DNA of 64,000 nucleotides from Chitinophaga costaii (GCF_900094705.1 NZ_FMAR01000001.1:310001-374000), one strand, 5' to 3'. Positions 44,970-55,724 are shown, counted from the stretch's first letter. Notes: generated by a model not told the origin, from the sequence alone. Numbers and translations are program-made.

Positions 44970-47378
44970 CTACTTCTTCTTTAGCAGCGCTAAGCTGGCC
45001 ACCTCGCTCATCTCGCGAACATAATGAAACTTCATCCCTTTGATATAGTCAGGGTTAATGTCGCGAATATCTTTTTCATTTTGCCAGCATAGGATCACTT
45101 CTTTAATGCCGGCCCTTTTGGCAGCCAGTATTTTTTCCTTGATGCCCCCTACCGGCAGCACCTGCCCGCGCAGGGTAATCTCCCCGGTCATGGCCAGGTA
45201 AGGCTTCACCCGCTTGCCGGTAAAGGCGCTAGCAATGGCGGTGAACATGGTGATACCTGCACTGGGACCGTCTTTCGGCACAGCACCTTCCGGCACGTGT
45301 ACATGTACGGCTTTATGCATAAACAACTTGGGATCTATGTTATACTCCTCGGCATGGGCCTGTAAATAACTCAGGGCCGTAGCGGCAGATTCCTTCATCA
45401 CATTCCCCAGGTTGCCGGTGAGTTTTAGCTCGCCTTTCCCTTCACTCAAACTGGTTTCTATAAACAGAATATCGCCCCCCACATAGGTCCAGGCCAGGCC
45501 CACGGCTACGCCGGCAGGATTGCCCAGGGTATATATTTCGTTGGAATAACGGGGCTTGCCCAGAATGCGTTCTATGTGCGCTTCCGTCATCACCTCCGGC
45601 ACTTCTTCTTCCAGTGCCACATCTTTGGCCAGGCTGCGCATCAGTGAGGCAAATACGCGATCCAGTTCCCGCACGCCACTTTCGCGGGTATAGTACTGAA
45701 TGGTTTTATCCAGCAAGGCATTGCTGAATTTCAGTTTTAAATCTTTAAGGCCATGGGCTTCCTTCTGCTTGGGCAGCAGGTGGCGTTTGGCTATTTCCAC
45801 TTTCTCCTCTATGCTGTAGCCACTCAGGTCTATAATCTCCAGACGGTCGCGCAGGGCGGGGTGAATGGCATTGATATTATTGGCCGTAGCGATGAAAAGT
45901 ACTTTACTCAGGTCGTATTCCAGTTCCAGGTAATTATCGTAAAAGCTGCTGTTTTGCTCAGGGTCCAGCACTTCCAGCAGGGCGGAGCTAGGATCGCCAC
46001 GGCCATCATTGCCTACCTTATCTATCTCGTCCAGAATCATCACCGGGTTAGCACTTTTCACCTTGCGGATGCTTTGCAGCACACGGCCCGGCATGGCGCC
46101 GATATAAGTTTTGCGATGCCCTCGTATCTCGCTCTCGTCGTGCAGGCCGCCCAGGCTCAGCCGCACATACTTGCGGCCAATGGCGTTGGCAATAGACCGG
46201 CCCAATGAGGTTTTGCCTATACCCGGAGGACCTACGAAACACAGGATAGGCGATTTCATATCGCCCTTTAGTTTCAGCACGGCCAGGTATTCCAGGATGC
46301 GCTCCTTGATCTTGTCCATGCCATAGTGATCGTTGTCCAGTATTTTTTTGGCTTTCTTTAAATCGTAACTATCGGCGGTATAATCTTCCCAAGGAAGGTC
46401 CAGCATGAGGTCCAGGTGGTTGTACACCACAGAATAATCCGGCGTACTGGGATGCATGCGCTCCAGTTTCTCCGCCCCTTTCTTAAACAGTTCCATCGCG
46501 GCAGCCGGCCACTTTTTTAACTCTGCCTTGCGTTGCAACTCCTTTACCTCGCGGTCGTTGCTATCTCCTCCCAGTTCTTCCCGGATGCTTTTAAGCTGCT
46601 GCTGCAAGAAGTACTCCCGCTGCTGCTTGTCCAGGTCTGCCTTGGTTTTGTTGGTGATCTTATTTTTCAGCTCTGCCAGTTGCAATTCTGTTTGCAATAA
46701 TTTCAAGAGCAGTTCGGCACGGGTGTGCAGGTTGTTGATCTCCAGCAATTGCTGCTTGTCGCGCAATTCGGAATTTAAATTGCTCGACACAAAATGCACG
46801 AGAAAGGCGGGGTTCTCAATATTCTTGAGAATGATGCTGGCTTCGGAAGGCAGGTTGGGAGAAAGCTGTATGATCTCACCAGCCAGCTCCTTGATCGAAG
46901 CAATGTATAAGTCAAATTCAGTGTCCGTATCTTCCGGAAGTTCGTCATGCAGGAGGTTCAACTTCGCCTTAAAATAAGGATCATCACCTGTAATGGAGGA
47001 AATGCGGAAACGCTTGCGTCCTTGTATGATGATGGTAGTACCACCATCTGGCATTTTAATGAGCTTCACTATACGGGCCACCGTACCCACATCGCTGAGG
47101 TCATTAATAGTAGGATCTTCTACCGTACTATCTTTCTGGGCAATTACCCCGATCAGTTTATCACTTTTATATGCATCGTTTACGGCCTTGATCGATTTAT
47201 CACGTCCTACCGTGATGGGCAATACTACCCCTGGAAATAATACCGTATTGCGCAAGGGAAGCAGCGCCAGCTCATTGGGTATCTTATCATCTTCTATACC
47301 GTCTGCCTCCTCGTTCAATGGGATGATCGGCATAAATTCCATCTCCTCCTCCGAATTACCTAAAAAAATTTTATTCAT
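44970..47378 (-). CDS. lon: ATP-dependent Lon protease
   Basis: An 802-residue cytoplasmic AAA+ protease for misfolded and regulatory proteins. The N-terminal substrate domain ([20 protein letters not shown]) is followed by a coiled-coil. The AAA module has Walker [13 protein letters not shown] and Walker [12 protein letters not shown]. The C-terminal proteolytic domain has the catalytic serine in [15 protein letters not shown] and the downstream lysine in [14 protein letters not shown]. Length is normal. It lies 60 bases upstream of porQ on the same strand. Confidence 0.98.
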   Translation of the reverse strand: MNKIFLGNSEEEMEFMPIIPLNEEADGIEDDKIPNELALLPLRNTVLFPGVVLPITVGRDKSIKAVNDAYKSDKLIGVIAQKDSTVEDPTINDLSDVGTVARIVKLIKMPDGGTTIIIQGRKRFRISSITGDDPYFKAKLNLLHDELPEDTDTEFDLYIASIKELAGEIIQLSPNLPSEASIILKNIENPAFLVHFVSSNLNSELRDKQQLLEINNLHTRAELLLKLLQTELQLAELKNKITNKTKADLDKQQREYFLQQQLKSIREELGGDSNDREVKELQRKAELKKWPAAAMELFKKGAEKLERMHPSTPDYSVVYNHLDLMLDLPWEDYTADSYDLKKAKKILDNDHYGMDKIKERILEYLAVLKLKGDMKSPILCFVGPPGIGKTSLGRSIANAIGRKYVRLSLGGLHDESEIRGHRKTYIGAMPGRVLQSIRKVKSANPVMILDEIDKVGNDGRGDPSSALLEVLDPEQNSSFYDNYLELEYDLSKVLFIATANNINAIHPALRDRLEIIDLSGYSIEEKVEIAKRHLLPKQKEAHGLKDLKLKFSNALLDKTIQYYTRESGVRELDRVFASLMRSLAKDVALEEEVPEVMTEAHIERILGKPRYSNEIYTLGNPAGVAVGLAWTYVGGDILFIETSLSEGKGELKLTGNLGNVMKESAATALSYLQAHAEEYNIDPKLFMHKAVHVHVPEGAVPKDGPSAGITMFTAIASAFTGKRVKPYLAMTGEITLRGQVLPVGGIKEKILAAKRAGIKEVILCWQNEKDIRDINPDYIKGMKFHYVREMSEVASLALLKKK

Positions 47379-47577
47379 CGCTAGTATTTAAAGAGCAGGC
47401 TACGACAAATTGTCACCATGAAGGCCCGGTAGCCCATCTACCTATGTTTCCTGCTAGTGGTTCAAGTATAATGCCAGAGGCAACTTGTCAGCCTGCCCAT
47501 GCTACGTGGTTTTAATACAGGTGGGTTACCGGTGCTACAAGGTAGTGGCTGCATGCCATTCATCATAATATGTGCAT

Positions 47578-47605
47578 AAAAAAAGCGCAGTCCTGCGCTT
47601 TTTTT
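47578..47605 (-). terminator. Terminator between outer-membrane protein gene and lon
   Basis: AAAAAAGCGCAG and CTGCGCTTTTTTT pair around a very short loop and would work in both directions; it lies about 25 bases past the stop of the gene at 47629-48243. Confidence 0.8.
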
Positions 47606-47628
47606 AAAGACCCGTAAAAGTTAGCTAT

Positions 47629-48243
47629 TTAGAGCGTAATACCCACGCCTAACTGGATAGCCTGGTTGCGCCATTTAGACTGGTCTGCGGCTTCACTAAA
47701 ATTATTCATATCCGACAGGCCTACTACATACCGGGCGCTGATATTAATAATGGGTAATTGAAACCAAAGGCCGCCCACTACGCCGAAATCGCCAGTCTTG
47801 AATGCATCGCCAGAGGCTTTGATGACGTTTCTGCCACTCACCAGTATGCTGTATTGTGGACCCACTTGCAGCTTTATCCGCGGCGTTCCCAGGGGTATGT
47901 TTACCATAATGGGAATGCTCAGGTAATTGAGATTTATTTTTTTTCCATCTGCATCGCTCTGCAGGTTTTCGCCGTTATAAACTTCCCTGAAATTATCTAC
48001 TGTGCGGGTGGTGCTTTGGGAAAAAATAAGTTCCCCCTGCACACCAAATCCTTTTATAAAATTCACCTGTGCAAAACCACCCAGGTGATAACCCAACTTA
48101 AATGCATTGTTATAACCAGTGCCATCCAGCTTACCAAGGTTAGCACCCACTTTAAAGCCCCACTTGAAAAATCCCGTCTGCCCCTTTACTATAGACACAG
48201 AACTAAACACCAGTAAAACGATGGCGAAAACGAGTTTTTTCAT
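47629..48243 (-). CDS. Outer-membrane beta-barrel (PorT-like/OMP_b-brl_2) protein
   Basis: A 204-residue small outer-membrane barrel. A signal peptide (MKKLVFAIVLLVFSSVSIVK) is followed by alternating strands typical of the OMP_b-brl_2 family (FKWGFKVGANLGKLDG, YLSIPIMVNIPLGTPRIKLQ then VGPQYSILVSGR). The C-terminal strand ends QAIQLGVGITL. It belongs to a large Bacteroidota family without defined function. It lies 59 bases downstream of another barrel-like gene on the same strand. Confidence 0.8.
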   Translation of the reverse strand: MKKLVFAIVLLVFSSVSIVKGQTGFFKWGFKVGANLGKLDGTGYNNAFKLGYHLGGFAQVNFIKGFGVQGELIFSQSTTRTVDNFREVYNGENLQSDADGKKINLNYLSIPIMVNIPLGTPRIKLQVGPQYSILVSGRNVIKASGDAFKTGDFGVVGGLWFQLPIINISARYVVGLSDMNNFSEAADQSKWRNQAIQLGVGITL

Positions 48244-48302
48244 ATTGGATTGTTTTTATGGTTTGTACAAGGGAAACAAATTATGTGCTAAAAAAAAGCG
48301 GC

Positions 48303-49238
48303 CTACAAGGATATCGACATATGTGCAGTAAAGTAGCCGGAAATGCCGCTGCCCGATGAAGCAGTGAGCAACTTAAATACCGTGTATGAAGGCGCCAGGG
48401 TAACCCGCCCCACCAGGTAAGATAAATGAAAGCTTACGTCCAGCGCTCGGGCCTCAAAACCCGTGTTAATATCAGCCTGTTTCTGCGGGGTATACGGCCC
48501 CGGTGGCGGGGGCAGGGCCATACGGCCTTTGTTGCTCTGCATCATGTATTGGAAGCTTTCCAGCTCACTGTAATAATTGGCCGTACCCGCCGTAAAATTA
48601 ACCGAAGGGGTTAGTAAAAGAGCATCGTTATGCCGCAATACATCGATGAACATAAAGTCGTGCCGTAAGGATGCAATGAAATTAATATCCTGTCCATGCG
48701 TTACGCTGTACAACTTGCGAAATACGGGGTCTTTCTCCTTGCCCCAGCCGAAATCCGCGCTGAGTACCGGTTGCAGCCACCAGCCACGGTAGGCGTAGTA
48801 GGCAAACAATTCGTTGGTGATGGGGGTGGCCATAATATCCTCCCGCGAACGCGTGAAGAGGTATTTGGTATAAGTGATGCCTGCCAGGAAGCGGCGGCTT
48901 TTCGTATAGTCGTAACCGGCACTCAGGTCCCACTCAAACCAGGGCTGATCGTTGGCTTTAAAAAGGTAATACGTACTTACACCTGCATTCAAGCCGCTTT
49001 TGTGATAGTAAGTAAGTGAAGGGGAAAGGTAGGGCTTCAATATCAGATCCTGGGCGGTGTAGGTGTTAATTTTTTTATCGTAGGCCAGGTTGTTGCCATA
49101 TCCCAGACCGATCACCACATCACTTTTTTCGGAGCGACGGATCATAGAATCCACCTCCCTTTCCAGCTCGGCCAGCGTTTGACCCCAGGCATGGAAACTA
49201 CTGAATATAAATAGTACAAGGAAACCGCTATACCGCAT
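48303..49238 (-). CDS. Hypothetical outer-membrane barrel protein
   Basis: From the ATG at 49236-49238 the product is 311 residues with a signal peptide (MRYSGFLVLFIFSSFHAWGQ); an upstream start would bury that signal. The mature part starts with a helical segment (TLAELEREVDSMIRRSEKSD) and continues as alternating polar/aromatic strands (SLTYYHKSGLNAGVSTYYLF, ARALDVSFHLSYLVGRVTLA), ending FTAHMSISL. I do not recognise a named family. It is upstream of the small barrel gene and may be co-transcribed. Confidence 0.65.
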   Translation of the reverse strand: MRYSGFLVLFIFSSFHAWGQTLAELEREVDSMIRRSEKSDVVIGLGYGNNLAYDKKINTYTAQDLILKPYLSPSLTYYHKSGLNAGVSTYYLFKANDQPWFEWDLSAGYDYTKSRRFLAGITYTKYLFTRSREDIMATPITNELFAYYAYRGWWLQPVLSADFGWGKEKDPVFRKLYSVTHGQDINFIASLRHDFMFIDVLRHNDALLLTPSVNFTAGTANYYSELESFQYMMQSNKGRMALPPPPGPYTPQKQADINTGFEARALDVSFHLSYLVGRVTLAPSYTVFKLLTASSGSGISGYFTAHMSISL

Positions 49239-49386
49239 AGTAATAGGCAAAATCTTAACGCAAGATAAGTATTCCAGCGGGCAGTTGCGCCGGCTACCAA
49301 CCACTTAGGCCGTAAATAATCAAATTTTAATGCGCGCCTTCAATAACACATTGATTTTAATAGCTGCCATGGCGGCGGGTAGCAGG

Positions 49387-50643
49387 TTACACCAGCTCTA
49401 TCAGTGTAATTTCCGGCAAGATACCCACCCTGCCAGGATAGCCCAGGAAGCCGAAGCCCCGGTTCACATAGATCTTTTGCCGGCCTTCTTCATACAGGCC
49501 CGCCCACTCTTTGTATACATATTGGGCAGGACTCCAGCGCAGGCCCGGTATTTCTACCCCAAACTGGAAGCCATGGGTATGGCCAGCCAGGGTAAGGTCT
49601 ATATCGCCATACTGGGGGCGCACTTCCGCATCCCAGTGGGTAGGGTCGTGCGACATCAGGATTTTAAAGGGCAGGTGTTCGGTACCGGCGTATGCCTCTT
49701 TCATTTTGCCATATTTCGGAAAATTGCCCAGGGCACTCCAGTTCTCAATACCCAACAGGCCTATTTGCTGGCCCTGCCTTTCCAGCACTACATGCTCGTT
49801 CATAAGCAGGCGCCAGCCCAATTTACCATGCAACGCCTTTACGTCCGCCAGGTTTTGCTCCCGGAGCGGGCTGTAGCCGCTGGCATCTCGGTCTGGCCAC
49901 TCGTAGTAGTCGCCATAGTCATGGTTGCCCAGGGTAGAATATACGCCCATCGGGGCTTTCAGTTGGTTAAACACGTCCATATAATCATCCATCTCCAATG
50001 CCCGGTCGTTTACAATGTCGCCGGTAAACAGGATAAGATCTGCATGCAGGTCTTTCACCATATCTACCCCACGCTGCACCGCCTTTTTATTGGTAAAGCT
50101 GCCGGAATGAATGTCGGATAGCTGCAAGATGCGCAAGCCTTTGAACGCCGGTGGCAGGTTGGGGAAAGACAATTTCAGCGTCCGGATACGGTAGTCGTAA
50201 CGGTTAGACATGCCATACACCAGCGTGCCAAATAAACCGCCTCCCAGCAGCACCCCCACGCTGGCGAGAAACTTGCTGCGGGAAATACCCTGACCTGTAA
50301 CAGGGGCCTGCCGGCCACTGTTGCGGATACGCCGTACTATCCAGGTAATGCCCCGGCGCAGATCGTCTACCAGTAAAAAGATGGCAGCGATTAATTGCGC
50401 AATTACCCAGCCCAAAATGAGAAAGGTAACCACCATGCGTATAGCCGTGGGCCACTCCTGCAGGTGCAAGAAATTGCGCAGGCCCCAGGTGAGCAGACCG
50501 GCCAGGGAAAAAAACCAGTACATAGTATTGACCACCCGGCGTAAGCCCGGGGAAGCATTCCGCAACAAAGTTTTGATAGCCTGAAACACATATACATCCA
50601 ACAACAGCATTATGATCAGGATCCAGGGAGACATTCCACGCAT
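49387..50643 (-). CDS. Membrane-anchored metallophosphoesterase (YaeI-like)
   Basis: From the ATG at 50641-50643 the product is 418 residues. The N-terminal third has about four membrane helices (WILIIMLLLDVYVFQAI, MYWFFSLAGLLTWGL, MVVTFLILGWVIAQLIAAIF, ASVGVLLGGGLFGTLVYGM). The C-terminal calcineurin-like domain has the full metal-ligand set: LQLSDIHSGSF, FTGDIVND, TLGNHDYGD, LMSHDPTHWD and LTLAGHTHGFQ. Relatives include YaeI/YkuE, which act on membrane lipids such as UDP-diacylglucosamine. It is a single gene. Confidence 0.88.
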   Translation of the reverse strand: MRGMSPWILIIMLLLDVYVFQAIKTLLRNASPGLRRVVNTMYWFFSLAGLLTWGLRNFLHLQEWPTAIRMVVTFLILGWVIAQLIAAIFLLVDDLRRGITWIVRRIRNSGRQAPVTGQGISRSKFLASVGVLLGGGLFGTLVYGMSNRYDYRIRTLKLSFPNLPPAFKGLRILQLSDIHSGSFTNKKAVQRGVDMVKDLHADLILFTGDIVNDRALEMDDYMDVFNQLKAPMGVYSTLGNHDYGDYYEWPDRDASGYSPLREQNLADVKALHGKLGWRLLMNEHVVLERQGQQIGLLGIENWSALGNFPKYGKMKEAYAGTEHLPFKILMSHDPTHWDAEVRPQYGDIDLTLAGHTHGFQFGVEIPGLRWSPAQYVYKEWAGLYEEGRQKIYVNRGFGFLGYPGRVGILPEITLIELV

Positions 50644-51154
50644 AACTATCTTGTAATTTTCTATTAGCGAAAGTAATACTTTGACGCTATGCCAAGCCGT
50701 AAACGGGTCCAACCTCTAATTGAATATTTTTACCGTTAAGCCTGGCAGCCGCCCACTTTGCGTCATATACCAGGTTGCGCCGGCGTGATCGCGGAAGGCA
50801 CCGGTATAGGACCGCTGGCCGGGTGAAAGCCTACCCAATGCCTATGTTGCGCCTAAATTGCCCTACCCAATGCCTGGTATAAAATGTACCAGCGCCTACG
50901 TAGTGCCTACTCCAAGCCTGGGTAAAAGTTTCCAGCGTATAAAATAAAGCGTGGCAAAACCACCGCCCGGGTCTGCTAGCTGCGCCCTCATTTCCCTCCA
51001 AATGGCCCGCTTATATGACAATTAATGCGAAAATGCAAGACAATGTGCACATCCACACCCGCGTTGTGTATAAATAATAATACCACTCAAGCAAACATTT
51101 ATTGATTCTCTGTATTTTTGTCCGACCGTGGATGTTATATAAATTATTTTCAAT
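50644..51154. other. Divergent intergenic region with a short direct repeat
   Basis: About 510 bases between diverging genes. CCTACCCAATGCCT occurs exactly at 50830-50843 and 50862-50875, and variants (CTACGTAGTGCCTACTCC near 50895) follow. No gene is supported. The right end holds the promoter of the next gene. Confidence 0.5.
51113..51120 (+). promoter_or_regulatory. -7 box of UPF0173 gene
   Basis: TATTTTTG matches TAnnTTTG exactly, 34 bases before the ATG at 51155. Confidence 0.55.
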
Positions 51155-51835
51155 ATGAAATTTACCTATTACGGTCATTCTTCCTTTGCGGTAGAGATTA
51201 AAGGAAAGAAAATTGTTTTTGACCCATTTATATCGCATAATGAATTGGCCAAACAGGTGGATATAAACACTATCGAGGCAGATTACATTTTTGTAAGCCA
51301 TGGGCATGACGACCATGTGGCAGACCTCATCACCCTGGCTAAGCGCACCGGCGCTACCGTGGTAGGGTCTTTTGAAGTGGTGGTGTGGGCGTCTAAGCAG
51401 GGGGTGGAAAAAATCCATCCCATGAATACCGGTGGTAAGTGGAACTTTGATTTTGGCGCGGTGAAATGCGTGGTAGCCCACCATTCCAGCAGCCTGCCAG
51501 ACGGCAGTTATGGTGGCAATCCCCTGGGCTTTGTATTTATAACCGAAGAAGGTAATTTTTATTATGCCGGCGATACCGCCCTCACCTTCGATATGGAACT
51601 GATACCCCGCTATGCTAGCTTAAACTTTGCTATCTTGCCCATTGGCGACAACTTTACCATGGGTATTGAAGATGCCACCATAGCAGCCGAATTTATCCAA
51701 TGTCAACAGATAATCGGCGTACATTACGATACTTTCGGTTTCATAAAGATCGACCAGGAAGCGGCCAAAACCGCTTTCTCCAAAGCCGGTCTGAACTTGC
51801 TGCTACCCGCCATCGGCAGCAGTATTGAGGTGTAA
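51155..51835 (+). CDS. Metal-dependent hydrolase, UPF0173 (metallo-beta-lactamase fold)
   Basis: A 226-residue cytoplasmic protein of the MBL fold. The metal motif is SHGHDDH (H49, H51, D53, H54), with later ligands in [18 protein letters not shown] and IGVHYDTF. The start [14 protein letters not shown] is typical of the UPF0173/YtkL family, whose substrate is unknown. It lies 46 bases before parA on the same strand and could be part of that transcript. Confidence 0.93.
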   Translation: MKFTYYGHSSFAVEIKGKKIVFDPFISHNELAKQVDINTIEADYIFVSHGHDDHVADLITLAKRTGATVVGSFEVVVWASKQGVEKIHPMNTGGKWNFDFGAVKCVVAHHSSSLPDGSYGGNPLGFVFITEEGNFYYAGDTALTFDMELIPRYASLNFAILPIGDNFTMGIEDATIAAEFIQCQQIIGVHYDTFGFIKIDQEAAKTAFSKAGLNLLLPAIGSSIEV

Positions 51836-51881
51836 GCGACTATTATTCCTATATAACCTAGAAACACACATCAATTTTACA

Positions 51882-52703
51882 ATGGCAAGAATTATTGCAA
51901 TCGCTAACCAGAAGGGAGGCGTAGGAAAAACAACCAGTGCGATTAACCTGGCCAGCAGCCTGGCCGTACTGGAATATAAAACGTTGCTGGTAGATGCAGA
52001 CCCACAGGCCAATAGTACCACAGGCCTGGGCTTTGACCTGCGCAATATTCAGCAAAGCCTGTACGACTGTATGGTAAACGACGGGCAGGCCCGGGATGTA
52101 ATCCTGGAGTCTGATACGCCCTACCTGAAAGTACTGCCCGCACATATAGACCTGGTAGGCGCCGAGCTGGAACTGATTAACCATCCTTCCCGCGAGCGGG
52201 TCATGAAACAGGTGATCGACAGCGTACAGGCCGACTACGATTTTATAATTGTAGACTGCTCCCCTTCCCTGGGCCTGATTACCGTGAATGCCCTGGTGGC
52301 CGCTCACTCCGTGATCATCCCCGTACAGTGCGAATTCTTCGCCCTGGAAGGCCTGGGCAAATTGCTCAATACCATTAAGATCGTACAGAGCCGCCTGAAC
52401 ACGGAACTGGAGATAGAAGGCATTCTCATGACCATGTACGATGGCCGCCTGCGCCTGAGTAACCAGGTGGTAGACGAGGTAAAACAACACTTTGAAGAAA
52501 GTGTGTTTAATACCATCATTCACCGCAATACCAAACTGGGCGAAGCACCCAGCTTCGGTAAGTCGGTGATCATGTACGATGCCTCCAGTACAGGTGCCAT
52601 CAACTACCTGAACCTGGCCAAAGAAATCTTGCAAAAGAATAACATGACCACCATTCATTCCGATTCAAAAATACTTGCAACAAACGATGAGCAATCCGAG
52701 TAA
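51882..52703 (+). CDS. parA: Chromosome partitioning ATPase ParA/Soj
   Basis: A 273-residue deviant Walker ATPase from the ATG at 51882. The P-loop is KGGVGKTT (11-18), with [35 protein letters not shown] and [17 protein letters not shown]. It forms a nucleoid gradient that moves ParB-parS complexes and separates replicated origins. The parB start overlaps its last codons (52687 against 52703), so they are translationally coupled. Chromosomal parAB usually lies close to oriC. Confidence 0.96.
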   Translation: MARIIAIANQKGGVGKTTSAINLASSLAVLEYKTLLVDADPQANSTTGLGFDLRNIQQSLYDCMVNDGQARDVILESDTPYLKVLPAHIDLVGAELELINHPSRERVMKQVIDSVQADYDFIIVDCSPSLGLITVNALVAAHSVIIPVQCEFFALEGLGKLLNTIKIVQSRLNTELEIEGILMTMYDGRLRLSNQVVDEVKQHFEESVFNTIIHRNTKLGEAPSFGKSVIMYDASSTGAINYLNLAKEILQKNNMTTIHSDSKILATNDEQSE

Positions 52704-53607
52704 GAAAGAGGCGTTGGGAAAAGGTATCCGTTCGCTGCTGCAAAATATTGACACCGATCTGAAACAAACCGCCGGCGCCCTGAGCGATCAGGCCCTGCAA
52801 GCCGCTACCGGTATAGAACGGATAGCGATAGACCGGATCGAAGTAAATCCTAAACAGCCACGCCGCGACTTCGATGAACAGGCCCTCCAGGAACTGGCAG
52901 CCTCCATCCGCCTGCACGACGTGATACAGCCCGTCACCATTGCCCGCATAGACGGAAAACGTTTTCAACTGATTGCCGGCGAAAGACGCTGGAGAGCCAG
53001 CAAAATCGCAGGCCTGAAAGATATACCAGCCTACATACGCCAGGTAAACGATCAGGAACTGTTGGAACTGGCCCTGCTGGAAAACCTGCAGCGAGAAAAC
53101 CTCAATGCCATCGAAATAGGGCTGAGTTACAAACGCCTCATGGAAGAATGCGTACTGACCCAGGAAGAAGTGGCCGACCGCATGGGCAAGGAAAGAAGCA
53201 CCGTAACCAACTACATCCGCTTGCTGAAACTACCGCCAGATATCCAGGTAGCTGTGCGCAACGGGAGTATTAGCATGGGTCACGCCCGCGCCCTCAGTGG
53301 GGTGGAGAACGTGGAAAAACAACTGTTCATTTTTAACGAAATTGTAAAACACGAACTCTCTGTGCGCGCCACCGAAGAACTGGTGCGTAAGGTAAACCAT
53401 ATCGACAAAGGTCATGTGAAAAAACCACTTAAAAGCAACCTGGCCCCCGCCTACCAGAAAATAGAAGATCACCTGGCCTCCTATTTCGCCACCAAAGTGA
53501 AACTGGATCGTGGCAAGAACGGCAAAGGCAGCATCCAGATCGAATTCTATACCGATGAAGAACTGGATAGTATTTTGGAGAAAATAGACTTATACAGTGG
53601 GAAATAA
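52687..53607 (+). CDS. parB: Chromosome partitioning protein ParB
   Basis: A 306-residue CTP-dependent DNA clamp. The start [16 protein letters not shown] is typical. The ParB/Srx domain includes [40 protein letters not shown] and [10 protein letters not shown]. The helix-turn-helix region is [20 protein letters not shown], and the C-terminal dimer domain ends [14 protein letters not shown]. It would load at parS sites; I found no match to the common TGTTTCACGTGAAACA form in the window. It overlaps parA upstream and the DUF5683 gene downstream. Confidence 0.96.
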   Translation: MSNPSKKEALGKGIRSLLQNIDTDLKQTAGALSDQALQAATGIERIAIDRIEVNPKQPRRDFDEQALQELAASIRLHDVIQPVTIARIDGKRFQLIAGERRWRASKIAGLKDIPAYIRQVNDQELLELALLENLQRENLNAIEIGLSYKRLMEECVLTQEEVADRMGKERSTVTNYIRLLKLPPDIQVAVRNGSISMGHARALSGVENVEKQLFIFNEIVKHELSVRATEELVRKVNHIDKGHVKKPLKSNLAPAYQKIEDHLASYFATKVKLDRGKNGKGSIQIEFYTDEELDSILEKIDLYSGK

Positions 53608-54313
53608 CCGGAGCCTCGCTGCCTTGTGGCGTTGCATTTTTGTGCTGGTACTCTTGGCGGCCACTTGCCCCTTGGCCCAGGCCCAGGATACAGTGACCAA
53701 TGCCACTAAAGTGCGCATTGGTGCCCAGATAGCGCAGCGCGACAGCGCCGCCCGCCACCCGCAAATGATATTGTCCGACAGCGCCAAAGCCGCCCATAAA
53801 GATTCTATTAAGCTGGAGAAAAAACGCCTGCACGATCCGCGTAAAGCCGCTTTTTACAGCGTGGTGCTACCTGGCTTGGGACAGGCCTATAACCACGAAT
53901 ACTGGAAACTGCCCATCGTATATGCCGCCCTGGGTACTGCCGTGGGCGTTTTTGTATTTAACTACAAAGAGTTTGTGGACTTTCGCAATGCATACCGCCT
54001 GCGACTTTCCGGCAATCCCGATGTAAAAGACAAGTATTACGATATTTACCCGGATGCCTCCCAGCTTAAATATATCCGCGATTACTACCGGCAATATGTA
54101 GACTACTCGGTGCTGGGCTTTATCGTGGTATATGGGCTGAACATCGTAGACGCTACGGTATTCGCCCACCTCAAGCAATTCGACATATCGCCCGACCTGA
54201 GCATGAAAGTAATGCCTACGCTGATCAATAACCGGACGCCCGGCATCAGCGTACGCATAGCCTTGGGCGGTAGCAAACCTATTCCTAGCTACGCATCTTA
54301 TCAACAATACTGA
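53597..54313 (+). CDS. DUF5683 domain-containing protein
   Basis: A 238-residue protein beginning with GTG at 53597, eleven bases inside parB. That start is chosen because it gives a signal peptide (CIFVLVLLAATCPLAQAQ). The conserved part is HDPRKAAFYSVVLPGLGQAY then NHEYWKLPIVYAALG, followed by membrane segments (GVFVFNYKEFVDFRNAY, YSVLGFIVVYGLNIVDATVF). The function is unknown. The order parB-DUF5683-dapB is common in Bacteroidota. Confidence 0.88.
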   Translation: MGNNRSLAALWRCIFVLVLLAATCPLAQAQDTVTNATKVRIGAQIAQRDSAARHPQMILSDSAKAAHKDSIKLEKKRLHDPRKAAFYSVVLPGLGQAYNHEYWKLPIVYAALGTAVGVFVFNYKEFVDFRNAYRLRLSGNPDVKDKYYDIYPDASQLKYIRDYYRQYVDYSVLGFIVVYGLNIVDATVFAHLKQFDISPDLSMKVMPTLINNRTPGISVRIALGGSKPIPSYASYQQY

Positions 54314-54356
54314 TATCAACACCGCATCTACTCACCTGCGAAATTGAAAACTTAAT

Positions 54357-55073
54357 ATGAAGATAGCATTGATCGGGTATGGTAAAATGGGCAAAGCCAT
54401 TGAAACCATCGCCCTGGCCAAAGGACATTCCATTAGCCACCGCATTGGCAGCCAAAACCCTGAACTACTGGAAAAAGCATCCTTGAGCACCGCAGATGTA
54501 GCGATAGAATTCTCCACGCCGGAAACGGCCTTCCCCCATATTCTACAATGCTTTGAGGCCAACGTACCCGTAGTATGTGGCAGCACCGGCTGGCTGGATC
54601 ACCTGCCGCAAGTGAAAGCCCTTTGCCTCGAAAAACACCAGGCCTTCCTATACGCCAGCAATTTTAGCATCGGGGTAAACATCTTCTTTGAACTGAACCA
54701 GCGCCTGGCCGAACTAATGGCCCACCAACACCAGTACGACGTACACCTGGAAGAAATTCACCACACCCAGAAAAAAGACGCACCCAGCGGCACCGCCATT
54801 TCCCTGGCAGACCAGATCCTGGCCAAGCTGGCGCGGAAAAAAACCTGGATCAACGAAGCACGGGCCGGGGCAGACCTGCTGCAAATTGTGAGCAAACGCG
54901 AAGATCCTACGCCCGGTACCCACACCGTTACCTACACCTCCGACATAGATGATATCACCATCACCCACACCGCTCACTCCCGCCAGGGCTTTGCCGCAGG
55001 CGCCGTAGTAGCAGCAGAATGGCTACAAGGGAAAAAAGGCATCTTCACGATGAAAGATGTACTCGACCTTTAA
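54357..55073 (+). CDS. dapB: 4-hydroxy-tetrahydrodipicolinate reductase
   Basis: A 238-residue enzyme, NAD(P)H-dependent, in the diaminopimelate/lysine pathway that supplies peptidoglycan. The dinucleotide-binding start is KIALIGYGKMGKAIETIA. VPVVCGSTGWLDHL is followed by the catalytic region EIHHTQKKDAPSGTAISLAD and the C-terminal SRQGFAAGAVVAAEWLQGKK. It is slightly shorter than the E. coli enzyme (273), as is usual for Bacteroidota. It is the last gene of the par transcript group. Confidence 0.96.
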   Translation: MKIALIGYGKMGKAIETIALAKGHSISHRIGSQNPELLEKASLSTADVAIEFSTPETAFPHILQCFEANVPVVCGSTGWLDHLPQVKALCLEKHQAFLYASNFSIGVNIFFELNQRLAELMAHQHQYDVHLEEIHHTQKKDAPSGTAISLADQILAKLARKKTWINEARAGADLLQIVSKREDPTPGTHTVTYTSDIDDITITHTAHSRQGFAAGAVVAAEWLQGKKGIFTMKDVLDL

Positions 55074-55123
55074 TTGTATCTTTGTGTTTTCGTTCATCTG
55101 CTTTTTGAAGGCTTGCATTGATT

Positions 55124-55139
55124 GTCAATAGTTTACTTG
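55124..55139 (+). promoter_or_regulatory. Possible Rrf2 autoregulatory half-site
   Basis: GTCAATAGTTTACTTG shares the run GTC-ATAGTTTA with the dyad upstream of cysH (55774-55790). It lies about 90 bases before the Rrf2 gene. The match is partial (12 of 17 aligned positions). Confidence 0.3.
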
Positions 55140-55229
55140 TTTATATGCCCTGTAGGCTTACTGTATCATCAACGGTAGTCCTTCATCATTACAACAAAAA
55201 GTAGATACAGCATAAAATACCATCACCGT

Positions 55230-55667
55230 ATGTTATCTAAGAAAACGCAATACGCTTTTCATGCCCTTATTCACCTGGCCGAACGTGCAGACCAAGGCCC
55301 GGTGCTGATCTCGGAAATTGCACAGGAGAAAAATATCTCCATCAAATTCCTGGAAAACATCCTGCTGGAGTTGAAAAACGCAGGCATGCTGGGTAGTAAA
55401 AAAGGAAAAGGCGGCGGGTACTACCTGCTGAAGCCTCCCAAAGAAATCGCACTGGCCAAGATCATCCGCCTGCTGGATGGCCCCATTGCGTTGCTGCCCT
55501 GCGTGAGCCTGAACTATTATGAACGCTGTGAAAACTGCCGGGACGAAGCCGTATGCGGCCTGCACGAAGTAATGAGCAAAGTAAGGGATGCCAGTTTGAA
55601 ACTGCTGGAAAATAAATCGCTTAAAGATATATTGACCAAAAACGTACCCATACCCAAGCTGGGTTGA
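55230..55667 (+). CDS. Rrf2 family transcriptional regulator
   Basis: A 145-residue winged-helix regulator. The start LSKKTQYAFHALIHLAERAD, the helix-turn-helix ISEIAQEKNISIKFLENILL and the wing KGKGGGYYLLKPP are typical. The C-terminal part has cysteines C90, C98, C101 and C107 (PCVSLNYYERCENCRDEAVC), a pattern able to hold an Fe-S cluster as in IscR, or to sense thiols. It sits directly before cysHDN, which suggests control of sulfur assimilation like CymR. A bidirectional terminator separates it from cysH. Confidence 0.9.
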   Translation: MLSKKTQYAFHALIHLAERADQGPVLISEIAQEKNISIKFLENILLELKNAGMLGSKKGKGGGYYLLKPPKEIALAKIIRLLDGPIALLPCVSLNYYERCENCRDEAVCGLHEVMSKVRDASLKLLENKSLKDILTKNVPIPKLG

Positions 55668-55684
55668 GGTAAACGCATAGATAA

Positions 55685-55724
55685 AAAAGAGGCTGTATCA
55701 TACACCATGATCAGCCTCTTTTTT
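55685..55724. terminator. Bidirectional terminator after Rrf2 gene
   Basis: AAAAGAGGCTG and CAGCCTCTTTT form an 11-bp stem around a 17-base loop, with A and T runs outside on both sides. Confidence 0.85.

Noticed and set aside
51011-51484. 157-codon minus-strand frame over the UPF0173 gene start
   Set aside because: It is antisense to a clear metallo-hydrolase and overlaps its promoter.
51882-53607. parS site near parAB
   Set aside because: CACGTG cores in the window (for example near 6381, 25033 and 45293) lack the flanking TGTTTC/GAAACA arms, so no parS call is made.
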